Assembly (NCBI GenBank): GCA_017461825.1
Contig: JAFTXB010000187.1
Coordinates: 1 to 9,058 of the forward strand
From: Clostridia bacterium
GTDB lineage: Bacteria; Bacillota; Clostridia; Oscillospirales; CAG-272
Length of the DNA: 9,058 nt
Reading direction: 5' to 3'
A model generated the notes under the pieces. The model was not told the origin of the DNA. It saw only the letters and a list, made by a program, of their open reading frames with translations, and ran no database searches. Positions 1 through 5,752 of this stretch are shown here, one piece after another. A program made the translations under genes and the position numbers. Positions within the stretch are counted from its first letter, which is position 1; the number at the start of each line of letters is the position of its first letter.

Positions 1-28
1 GCTTTGATATTGTAACCACAGTTTTCTC

Positions 29-127
29 TTGTAGGGGACGGCGCCACGACGTCCCGCTGTTCGATTACAGCCGTATCATGAATGATTATCCTTCATAACG
101 GACCGTCGAGGACGCCGGTCCCTACAA
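29..127. repeat. MITE-like inverted-repeat element
   Basis: Two imperfect arms of 28-29 bases face each other: the left arm (29-56) begins TTGTAGGGGACGGCG, and the right arm (99-127), read on the other strand, begins TTGTAGGGACCGGCG and also shares CGACG and TCCCG/GTCCG blocks. The 42-base centre has no coding potential. Elements with GTAGGGG...CCCCTAC ends are familiar intergenic repeats in Clostridia, which is recalled family knowledge and not verified here. Only one copy lies in this window and no target-site duplication is obvious. It sits just outside a terminator, as such repeats often do. Confidence 0.6.
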
Positions 128-130
128 AAA

Positions 131-168
131 CGCCCCCGAAGATCGTCAGACCTTCGGGGGGTACTTTT
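131..168. terminator. Intrinsic terminator, probably bidirectional
   Basis: A 9-bp GC-rich stem, CCCCCGAAG (133-141) with CTTCGGGGG (152-160), encloses a 10-base loop. On the minus strand it is followed by CGTTTTTG, so it would end the transcript of the surface protein/small peptide unit whose last stop codon is at 183. On the plus strand it is followed by GTACTTTTT, so it may work in both directions. Confidence 0.85.
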
Positions 169-182
169 TCAAATTAGCTGAA

Positions 183-311
183 TCAAATGTCAGACCAATT
201 AAGGATCCAGTCGCCCTCTTCATCGGAGAGATTGACCGTTGAAGCGGTTAAAATATCCTCTTCCATGAGTACAACGTACTCAGCCGTGGGATTTTGATAT
301 TGCTTTTTCAT
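183..311 (-). CDS. 42-residue peptide with EDILTAS motif
   Basis: The minus-strand reading frame starts at ATG 311 and stops at TGA 183, giving 42 residues that begin MKKQYQNPTAEYVVL and end WILNWSDI. A strong GGAGG (320-324) lies exactly 8 bases before the ATG, so translation is well supported. The gene starts 19 bases after the stop of the secreted beta-helix protein, and a terminator follows, so the two genes almost certainly share a transcript. It has no hydrophobic signal segment. It is acidic in the second half (EED, SDEEGD) and has the motif EEDILTAS at residues 17-24. From memory, short peptides of the form MKK-Y-x-P-...-EDI(I/L)TAS are common in Clostridia without an assigned role; this is unverified. 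Function unknown; a peptide precursor, a small regulator or a partner of the upstream protein are all possible. Confidence 0.8.
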   Translation of the reverse strand: MKKQYQNPTAEYVVLMEEDILTASTVNLSDEEGDWILNWSDI

Positions 312-330
312 TGTCCTATCCTCCTTTGAT

Positions 331-1905
331 TTAACCCTGAACCGAAGCTTTAACACTGTTCAACGTAAAACTTGAAACGTTACCAAGTGTCAGCGCACCG
401 CCCTTAATTGTGTAAGGACGAACATAAATGGTTGTATCGGCAGCAGATGCGGGGATGCCATTGATTCCCAATGCCAACCAATAGTCCCCATCTGCTTCAA
501 CTGGAGTTCCATTTACTAAGATGGAAGTAAATACCGTTTTGGTTGCGGTCACAATGCCATCAACGCCATTAAACGCGGTTACATCTGCCTCAACAGTACT
601 TACCAAATACCCAACCATGTCGTAATCGGTTCCGGTAATAGAAGTTACAAGACGAACATCGGTTGCAGTTGCATCTTTTGCGTTTGCTTTGTATTGAATG
701 TACTGATTGTCGCCAAACACTGCTGCATTAACTGTTTCCTCCATCGCAGCCATTTCCATCTCGTAAATGCCCTTGGGGGTCACTCTTGTAATAGTCTTGG
801 AACCGTAAGTAACAGTATCGTTGGTTACAACCCAATTGCTGAAATTCGGATATACGGTTGCAAAATTTTCAGATGTAAGGATTTTGATTTTTCCCTTTGT
901 TTCAACATAAAGCAGTTCACTCGAACCCGTTGCAGCATCATACGAATAAGTTTCTTCGCCATCATATACTATGGAAACATTGAACTTACCATCGCCTCGA
1001 TTTGGATTACCGGTATGTGAGGCAATAACAGTAATATTATCCACATTTGCGGTAGTATAACAATCCTCAAGCGTAACCGTAGGAGCTGTGTAATTTGATC
1101 CCGTGTATTCTGTAGTGCTTCCTAAATTTGAGGCATCTAAAAATACGAAAGCCCCTCTCCATTGACCCGCATTATCACAAGAGTTGCCAAGTTTAATGCA
1201 CCGTTTCAAAGTGATATCTCCACTAACACGTCCTACAAATGCGCAAGTTTCTGTACCATTACATTGAGAAAGATTACCGGAAAATACACAATCGGTCATA
1301 TTTAAATCAGCATCGTAGTCTACTCCCGCTACAAAACCAGCATTAATTTTATTTTCTTTTACTGTTACTTTACTTTCGCAACCAATAATATTGGTTACAC
1401 CACTTTGCACCTGTGCAATAAATCCTGCATGATAATTTCCAGCGGTATAAGTAGTTGTTGAAACCTCTCCCGCTACACAAACATTTTCAATTGTATTGGT
1501 TCCGTTAGCAACACACGACAACAAAGCCATAAATTGACCAGTTATAGAAGTGTCAGTACAAGCATGTAAGTAAAGATTTTTAACTGTAGCACCATTCAAG
1601 TTATAAAACATGCCATGCCAGTTTCCCGTTTTAGAAAGCTTTAAATTTTTAATGGCATAACCTGCACCATCAAAAATACCACTATAGTTGGAAACCTGTG
1701 TCCAAGTCACGCCGTTAAAATCAATATCTGCGGTCAGCTTGACATTTGAATTCGCTGCAAGCGCTTCATTAAGTCCTTGTGCGGTATTAACAGGGACAAA
1801 TTCACCTTCTGCCGATGCAGTGATGGGAAGGAGTGTCAATGTGGAAAGCACCATCAAAAGCGCGATCAACATTGACAGGGAACGTAGGAGTTTGCTTTTT
1901 TTCAT
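331..1905 (-). CDS. Secreted beta-helix (GLUG-like) surface protein
   Basis: This encodes 524 residues. Residues 1-32 form a classical signal peptide: positive MKKSKLLR, a hydrophobic core, and an A-S-A cleavage site before Glu33. Residues 36-290 look like a right-handed beta-helix of the GLUG type: 'FDGAGYAIKNLKL' (78-90), then repeated rungs such as 'IENVCVAGEV', 'NIIGCESKV' and 'NMTDCVFSG', alternating with short Gly-Phe turns (GFIA, GFVAG, CAFVG). The rungs carry a cysteine at a similar place (Cys143, 176, 206, 236, 282). Residues 395-520 form a separate beta-rich C-terminal domain (VRLVTSI, VGYLVS, TKTVFTSI, YVRPYTI) of a type seen at the ends of Clostridia surface proteins. No LPXTG, SLH or dockerin anchor is visible. 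The ribosome binding site is AGGAAG about 9 bases before ATG. The gene looks more AT-rich than fhs, which could reflect recent acquisition or fast surface evolution. Likely cell-surface or secreted; ligand unknown. Confidence 0.8.
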   Translation of the reverse strand: MKKSKLLRSLSMLIALLMVLSTLTLLPITASAEGEFVPVNTAQGLNEALAANSNVKLTADIDFNGVTWTQVSNYSGIFDGAGYAIKNLKLSKTGNWHGMFYNLNGATVKNLYLHACTDTSITGQFMALLSCVANGTNTIENVCVAGEVSTTTYTAGNYHAGFIAQVQSGVTNIIGCESKVTVKENKINAGFVAGVDYDADLNMTDCVFSGNLSQCNGTETCAFVGRVSGDITLKRCIKLGNSCDNAGQWRGAFVFLDASNLGSTTEYTGSNYTAPTVTLEDCYTTANVDNITVIASHTGNPNRGDGKFNVSIVYDGEETYSYDAATGSSELLYVETKGKIKILTSENFATVYPNFSNWVVTNDTVTYGSKTITRVTPKGIYEMEMAAMEETVNAAVFGDNQYIQYKANAKDATATDVRLVTSITGTDYDMVGYLVSTVEADVTAFNGVDGIVTATKTVFTSILVNGTPVEADGDYWLALGINGIPASAADTTIYVRPYTIKGGALTLGNVSSFTLNSVKASVQG

Positions 1906-1929
1906 GAGATGTTCTTCCTTTCTGTTTTT

Positions 1930-1948
1930 GCAGATCGGTTTGATCTGC
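1930..1948 (-). other. 5'-leader hairpin of the surface protein mRNA
   Basis: A perfect 7-bp stem, GCAGATC (1930-1936) with GATCTGC (1942-1948), closes a 5-base loop. It lies in the inferred 5' untranslated region, about 25 bases before the ATG at 1905, and is flanked by A-rich runs on the mRNA strand. In that place it may protect the mRNA 5' region or affect ribosome loading. On the plus strand it is followed by TTTGTTTTTT, so it could also end antisense transcription. Confidence 0.5.
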
Positions 1949-2005
1949 TTTGTTTTTTCAAGGAAAACTATGCATTCTTACAACATTTTTCCCTTGTTCC
2001 TTTCT

Positions 2006-2034
2006 ATTATAACATAAAACAGACAATTAACATA
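2006..2034 (-). promoter_or_regulatory. Promoter of the surface protein unit
   Basis: The minus strand has a perfect extended -10, TGTTATAAT (plus 2006-2014). The -35 at the 17-base spacing (2029-2034) reads TATGTT, which is weak, so the TG extension probably carries recognition. The start site would fall near 1999, giving a leader of about 93 bases that contains the hairpin at 1930-1948. It lies just downstream of the terminator of the preceding gene. Confidence 0.7.
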
Positions 2035-2096
2035 TGCTATTTTGGGAATGAAATAATCCATTTTGGGAAAAACTTTCTGCAAAAATAAAAGCATTA

Positions 2097-2140
2097 TAAA
2101 AACGCCCCTTGCAAAATCCGTTCGAAGGACCTGCAAGGGG
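2097..2140 (-). terminator. Terminator of transglutaminase-like lipoprotein gene
   Basis: CCCCTTGCA (2105-2113) pairs with TGCAAGGGG (2132-2140) in a 9-bp stem around an 18-base loop, and on the minus strand the stem is followed by CGTTTTTATAA. It begins only 6 bases after the stop codon at 2147, as expected for an intrinsic terminator. Confidence 0.88.
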
Positions 2141-2146
2141 TATCGT

Positions 2147-3028
2147 TTATTTTGCAAAGCATTCGGTTGGTGTTGCGGGATAGAGTGATCGGTCAAAGGT
2201 GTAGTAATGCTCCACCCGATCGTTGTAGGCAAGCAATTCGGCGTCGGTGAGCAGAATGGAGGTCAGGGGATGTTCCTTGTAATGCGGGCATACGTCCCAA
2301 TGATACCATGCGGGGGAATCCGCCGTGCCCGTGTTGACAAGTAGCCAATAATGCGTTGTCGGCAAAACATTGGGTGCTCTTTGCACAGTCATCACCTCGA
2401 TCCCCAAACGTTCAAAAAAGGCGCGCGCCACGGCGTAATAGGTAAAACAATCACCCGTGTGTTCGGTCAGTCCCCGATGCGCCTCTGAGACCCAGTCGGT
2501 TTTATCGGATGTGGAAGTGTAAGACATGTTTGCTTTGATATACCAATACAAAGTCTCCGATACCTTCCCCACCGACTGCCCGCGAAAGCCCTGTGCCGCA
2601 ATGATGGGATCAACGACCGCCCAAAGCCCGTCAAAGGTTACGCGCCGCTCAAGAACTGTTACGGTAACCGTTACCGAAGCCTCGTTTCCCGCAGCATCCT
2701 TTGCGTGATAGGTAGCCGTATATACTCCCGCCGTTTCGGGATCGACCGCCGATCCGTCCACCCAAAACACGACCTCACCGTCTCGGTCATCAATAGCGCG
2801 AACTCCGTCGCGATACGCGATCCCGTCGCCTTGAAGGATCTCAATGTCATGCGCTCCCTCGATCATAGGCGGCGTCACATCCGACGTGTCCTGCGGCGGT
2901 GCTTTTTCGCATGATGTCAACACCAGCACAAGCACCGTCAACAACAGAGAAATCGGCGCAAAAAGCCCTCCCCGCTTTCGCAGGGGGGCTTTTCTTGATA
3001 TAAGTTTTTTCAAAGTGCTTTTTTTCAT
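2147..3028 (-). CDS. Lipoprotein, Ig-like plus transglutaminase-like domain
   Basis: This encodes 293 residues. A hydrophobic stretch (residues 24-37) ends in the lipobox L-T-S-Cys40, so the protein is probably a membrane-anchored lipoprotein outside the cell. Residues 52-127 form an Ig-like domain of the DUF5011/HYR-like kind ('AIDDRDGEV', 'AGVYTATYHAKDAAGN'). Residues 133-293 form a transglutaminase-like domain with a full apparent Cys-His-Asp set: Cys194 in TGDCFTY, His226 in TTHYW, Asp245 in WDVCPH. Such domains act as peptidases or transamidases; the substrate is unknown. The start is less certain than for other genes here: no good ribosome binding site precedes ATG 3028 (only AATAAAAGA), an in-frame stop lies 27 bases upstream, and no clear promoter is visible. 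The N-terminal region before the hydrophobic core is long and contains KAPLRKRGGLF, encoded by an inverted repeat (2961-2993). Confidence 0.85.
   Translation of the reverse strand: MKKSTLKKLISRKAPLRKRGGLFAPISLLLTVLVLVLTSCEKAPPQDTSDVTPPMIEGAHDIEILQGDGIAYRDGVRAIDDRDGEVVFWVDGSAVDPETAGVYTATYHAKDAAGNEASVTVTVTVLERRVTFDGLWAVVDPIIAAQGFRGQSVGKVSETLYWYIKANMSYTSTSDKTDWVSEAHRGLTEHTGDCFTYYAVARAFFERLGIEVMTVQRAPNVLPTTHYWLLVNTGTADSPAWYHWDVCPHYKEHPLTSILLTDAELLAYNDRVEHYYTFDRSLYPATPTECFAK
2961..2993. repeat. GC-rich inverted repeat inside coding region
   Basis: AAAAGCCCTCCCCGC (2961-2975) can pair with GCAGGGGGGCTTTT (2980-2993), with one bulge and one mismatch, around a 4-base loop. Read on the minus strand, the direction of the gene, the stem is followed by TTTTT, so it looks like an intrinsic terminator about 35-70 bases after the start codon. 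It is translated as KAPLRKRGGLF in the n-region of the lipoprotein signal sequence. Short repeats of this shape occur dispersed in Clostridia genomes (recalled, unverified), so an in-frame insertion is the simplest reading. Confidence 0.65.
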
Positions 3029-3107
3029 TCTTTTATTACTATTCGATTCAAACTAATTTTGGAGATCATTTAGGGTAGTGGTTCCGCCTAAGCGTAGAGC
3101 AGGCTTT

Positions 3108-3156
3108 GGTATGCGGGAGCTATGGTTCGGAAAAAGTGATCAAACTTTCCCATACC
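3108..3156. other. Structured intergenic segment
   Basis: GGTATG (3108-3113) pairs with CATACC (3151-3156), extended by GGGA/TTTCCC bases with a bulge, around an inner hairpin in which GGAAA (3129-3133) faces TTTCC (3146-3150) or, on the minus strand, GGAAAGT faces ACTTTTTCC. The alternatives partly exclude one another. It lies 80-130 bases upstream of the lipoprotein start, so it could be a leader structure or a decayed repeat. It does not match a riboswitch I recognise. Confidence 0.3.
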
Positions 3157-3230
3157 GTCAGAAAACGATAGAACGAGGCACAGACATCCCACAACATTCC
3201 AATACTACTTTATTCGAGTTTTTGAAAGGT

Positions 3231-3262
3231 GTCGGAAAACTTTTTCCAAAAAGTTTTCTGAC
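3231..3262. repeat. 32-bp palindrome downstream of fhs, possible terminator
   Basis: A near-perfect palindrome of two 15-base arms, GTCGGAAAACTTTTT (3231-3245) and AAAAAGTTTTCTGAC (3248-3262), is separated by CC, with a single mismatch. It begins 10 bases after the fhs stop codon. It lacks a run of T after the stem on the minus strand, so termination would depend on the A/T part of the stem itself. It may be the fhs terminator, a 3'-end stabiliser or a copy of a dispersed AAAACTTTTT repeat. Confidence 0.6.
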
Positions 3263-3271
3263 AAAACGCCC

Positions 3272-4942
3272 TTAAAACAATCCCGTGATCTTGCCGTCCT
3301 CGTCGACGTCGATGCGCTCGGCGGCGGGGGATTTGGGCAGACCCGGCATGGTCATGATGTCACCCGTGAGAGCCACGACAAAGCCCGCACCCGCACTGAC
3401 CTTTACGTTGCGCACGGTAACGGTAAAGCCTTCGGGTGCGCCCAGCTTCGTGGGATCGTCGGAGAAGCTGTACTGCGTTTTCGCCATACATACGGGGCAC
3501 TTGTCAAAGCCGAGTGCCGTGAGCTGTGCGATCTGCTTCTTTGCCTGCGGCAGGAAGGATACTCCGTCACCACCGTAGATCTTTTTCACGATCGCCTCGA
3601 TCTTATCCTCGATAGTTCCATCCAGTTCATAAGAGAAGGTAAAGTCTCCCTGCTCTTCCTCGCAAAGACGAACCACCTCGCGCGCCAGCTCTTCGCCGCC
3701 CTTGCCGCCTTCTGCCCAGACGTTGGACAAAACGACGTTGACACCCAGAGCCTTACATTCGCGGATGATCTCCTCGATCTCAGCATCGGTATCTGTGGGG
3801 AAACGGTTGACCGCCACCACGCAGGGGAGCTTGTAAACGTTGCGCACATTGGAAACATGACGGAGCAGGTTGGGAAGCCCCTTTGAGAGTGCCTCGAGAT
3901 TCTCCGCGCTCAGCTCTGTCTTGGGTACACCGCCGTGCATCTTGAGCGCACGGACGGTTGCAACAACAACCACCGCCGAGGGGGTAAGCCCCGCCATGCG
4001 GCATTTGATGTCAAGGAATTTTTCAGCGCCGAGATCGGCACCAAAACCGGCTTCGGTGACGGCATAATCGCCCAGCTTCATTGCCATGCGTGTAGCGGTT
4101 ACCGAATTACAGCCGTGCGCGATGTTTGCAAAGGGACCGCCGTGTACCAATGCGGGAGTGCCCTCCAGAGTCTGCACAAGGTTAGGCTTGAGTGCATCCT
4201 TGAGTAGCGCCGCCATTGCACCGACCGCACCAAGTTGCCCTGCCGTCACGGGCTTTTCGTCATACGTATACGCCACCACGATACGCGACAGGCGCTCCTT
4301 GAGGTCTGTAATCGAGCTTGCAAGGCAGAATACCGCCATGATCTCGGAAGCAACGGTGATGTCATATCCGTCCTCACGCGGCACGCCGTTGACACGTCCG
4401 CCCAAGCCATCTGTCACAAAGCGGAGCTGACGGTCGTTCATATCCACGCAACGCTTCCAAGTGATACGGCGAGGATCGATATTCAGGGCATTTCCCTGAT
4501 AGATGTGATTATCCAGCATTGCCGCCAGCAGGTTGTTTGCCGCGCCGATGGCGTGGAAGTCACCCGTAAAGTGCAGGTTGATGTCCTCCATAGGTACCAC
4601 CTGCGCCCAGCCACCGCCTGCGGCTCCGCCCTTGATGCCGAATACAGGCCCCAAAGACGGCTCACGAAGTGCCACCATAACATTTTTACCGATACGCTTC
4701 ATACCGTCGGCAAGCCCTATGGTGGTTGTGGTCTTCCCCTCGCCCGCAGGGGTAGGGGTGATTGCTGTGACGAGGATCAGCTTTCCGTCGCCTCTTTTGC
4801 TCTCCTTGAGCAGCGACAGGTCGATCTTCGCCTTGTATTTTCCGTATTGCTCCAAATACTTGTCTTCAATGCCCGCCGCCTTTGCGATCTCGGTGATCGG
4901 TCTCATCTCCACCGACTGGGCAATTTCAATATCGGTCATCAT
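3272..4942 (-). CDS. fhs: Formate-tetrahydrofolate ligase
   Basis: This cytoplasmic enzyme joins formate to tetrahydrofolate with ATP, giving 10-formyl-THF for purine synthesis, formyl-Met-tRNA and, in acetogens, the methyl branch of the Wood-Ljungdahl pathway. The open frame extends upstream, but ATG 4942 is chosen because GGAGG (4951-4955) lies 8 bases before it and the resulting 556 residues match the usual family length; an adjacent ATG at 4939 is an alternative. Visible signatures are the P-loop TPTPAGEGKTTT (63-74), the REPSLGPVFGIKGGAAGGG segment (93-111), GDFHAIGAANNLL (128-139) and the C-terminal GDIMTMPGLPKSPAAE (527-542). No frameshift or missing motif is seen. It has its own promoter and no folate gene beside it, so the context does not tell whether it serves acetogenesis or only one-carbon supply. 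Confidence 0.98.
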   Translation of the reverse strand: MMTDIEIAQSVEMRPITEIAKAAGIEDKYLEQYGKYKAKIDLSLLKESKRGDGKLILVTAITPTPAGEGKTTTTIGLADGMKRIGKNVMVALREPSLGPVFGIKGGAAGGGWAQVVPMEDINLHFTGDFHAIGAANNLLAAMLDNHIYQGNALNIDPRRITWKRCVDMNDRQLRFVTDGLGGRVNGVPREDGYDITVASEIMAVFCLASSITDLKERLSRIVVAYTYDEKPVTAGQLGAVGAMAALLKDALKPNLVQTLEGTPALVHGGPFANIAHGCNSVTATRMAMKLGDYAVTEAGFGADLGAEKFLDIKCRMAGLTPSAVVVVATVRALKMHGGVPKTELSAENLEALSKGLPNLLRHVSNVRNVYKLPCVVAVNRFPTDTDAEIEEIIRECKALGVNVVLSNVWAEGGKGGEELAREVVRLCEEEQGDFTFSYELDGTIEDKIEAIVKKIYGGDGVSFLPQAKKQIAQLTALGFDKCPVCMAKTQYSFSDDPTKLGAPEGFTVTVRNVKVSAGAGFVVALTGDIMTMPGLPKSPAAERIDVDEDGKITGLF

Positions 4943-4980
4943 GGTCGTTCCCTCCCGAACTGTTGTTAAAAGATAATAAT

Positions 4981-5009
4981 ATGATACCACATTTTGACAC
5001 GTTTGTCTA
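4981..5009 (-). promoter_or_regulatory. fhs promoter
   Basis: On the minus strand, TAGACA (plus 5004-5009) is followed after 17 bases by TATCAT (4981-4986) with a TGG extension directly before it. The start site would be near 4974, leaving a leader of about 32 bases that carries the GGAGG. A second possible -35, TTGACG, lies further upstream but its spacing to TATAGA is only 14 bases. No terminator is seen between the preceding gene (stop at 5052) and this promoter, so read-through from the upstream operon is possible. Confidence 0.65.
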
Positions 5010-5051
5010 TAGTTTTCAAAAAAAACGTCAAAAAAATAACAAAAGAGGATG

Positions 5052-5750
5052 TCAGCGTCCGATAAAAAAGATCTTATAAAGCGATTCCCGTAACGGGCGC
5101 ACGATTCCAATAACGATCAGCATCAGCCCCAACACCAAAAGCGTAGCGCAGGAAAACAGTGACCAGATCACCGTAAAATGCACGCCAAACACCACACGGA
5201 TGAGAATTTCGATCATTTGCGTCCATGCCCCCAGTGCGATGAGCGCCCCACCAAAGACAAACAGCTTTCCGCGCGGCAGATATCGGCAAAGCGTAACAAT
5301 TGCCGTTACGATCAGCCCCAGAACCGCCGCCACGGGGAACGCAAACGGCAAAAACCAGCCTTCTCCGAGGGTGAGGTCGATATACAAAAGATACAGCATT
5401 GCGGCAGCGAAATCGCAAGGAACAAAAATAACGGGATTGGCGTTTTTGAACCAAAACGGCAAAACAAGAGTAACATAGGATATGAGCGACGCTCCCAAAA
5501 CATACCCCGACCACCCCACAGCTCCATGCCAGGAAAGCTCAAAAACCATAGGCAGAAAAGTTGGCAAAAGCCATAGCACCGTAATCACAAATAACAGCCC
5601 GTGACGATTAAACTCTTCGGATTGAAATTCCTTTTTGGGATAGGTTGGTTGATCCTTTACGGGAATATCCGGGTGGTATACCCCCGTGTTGCAGATGGGA
5701 CAAACAGTTTGCCCCTCGGAGAGCTTTACTCCGCATTTGATACAGTACAT
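5052..5750 (-). CDS. Zinc-ribbon, six-helix membrane protein (DUF6320-like)
   Basis: This encodes 232 residues. The N-terminus is a zinc ribbon: Cys3-x2-Cys6 and Cys17-x2-Cys20 in MYCIKCGVKL...TVCPIC. After a Pro-rich linker (24-48) come about six hydrophobic helices, roughly 51-70, 79-100, 106-126, 131-155, 162-183 and 193-217. The protein should sit in the cytoplasmic membrane with the ribbon probably inside. ATG 5750 is chosen over an upstream TTG at 5756 because GGAG (5759-5762) is 8 bases from the ATG and too close to the TTG. Its start is 2 bases past the stop of the hydrolase-acyltransferase gene, so translation is probably coupled and the products are likely partners. It resembles the family I know as DUF6320, often beside alcohol-acetyltransferase-like genes; this assignment is from memory. 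Molecular role unknown. Confidence 0.85.
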   Translation of the reverse strand: MYCIKCGVKLSEGQTVCPICNTGVYHPDIPVKDQPTYPKKEFQSEEFNRHGLLFVITVLWLLPTFLPMVFELSWHGAVGWSGYVLGASLISYVTLVLPFWFKNANPVIFVPCDFAAAMLYLLYIDLTLGEGWFLPFAFPVAAVLGLIVTAIVTLCRYLPRGKLFVFGGALIALGAWTQMIEILIRVVFGVHFTVIWSLFSCATLLVLGLMLIVIGIVRPLRESLYKIFFIGR

Positions 5751-5752
5751 CT

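Noticed and set aside
1978..2232. 84-residue minus-strand reading frame
   Set aside because: It overlaps the 3' end of the lipoprotein gene, its terminator and the promoter of the surface protein gene, and has no ribosome binding site.
3061..3170. Possible riboswitch or tRNA-like RNA in the spacer
   Set aside because: The pairing is partial with competing alternatives and no conserved riboswitch core or tRNA loop motifs could be recognised.
3078..3275. 65-residue plus-strand reading frame in the fhs/lipoprotein spacer
   Set aside because: Its C-terminal third is the translation of the 32-bp palindrome, it starts in a foldable segment, and it has no ribosome binding site or promoter.
4235..4969. 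244-residue plus-strand reading frame opposite fhs
   Set aside because: It is an antisense shadow of a strongly conserved gene; its translation has no recognisable domain and no start signals.
4943..5110. 56-residue upstream extension of fhs
   Set aside because: It lacks family similarity, overlaps the preceding gene and the fhs promoter, and the internal ATG at 4942 has the GGAGG and gives the normal family length.
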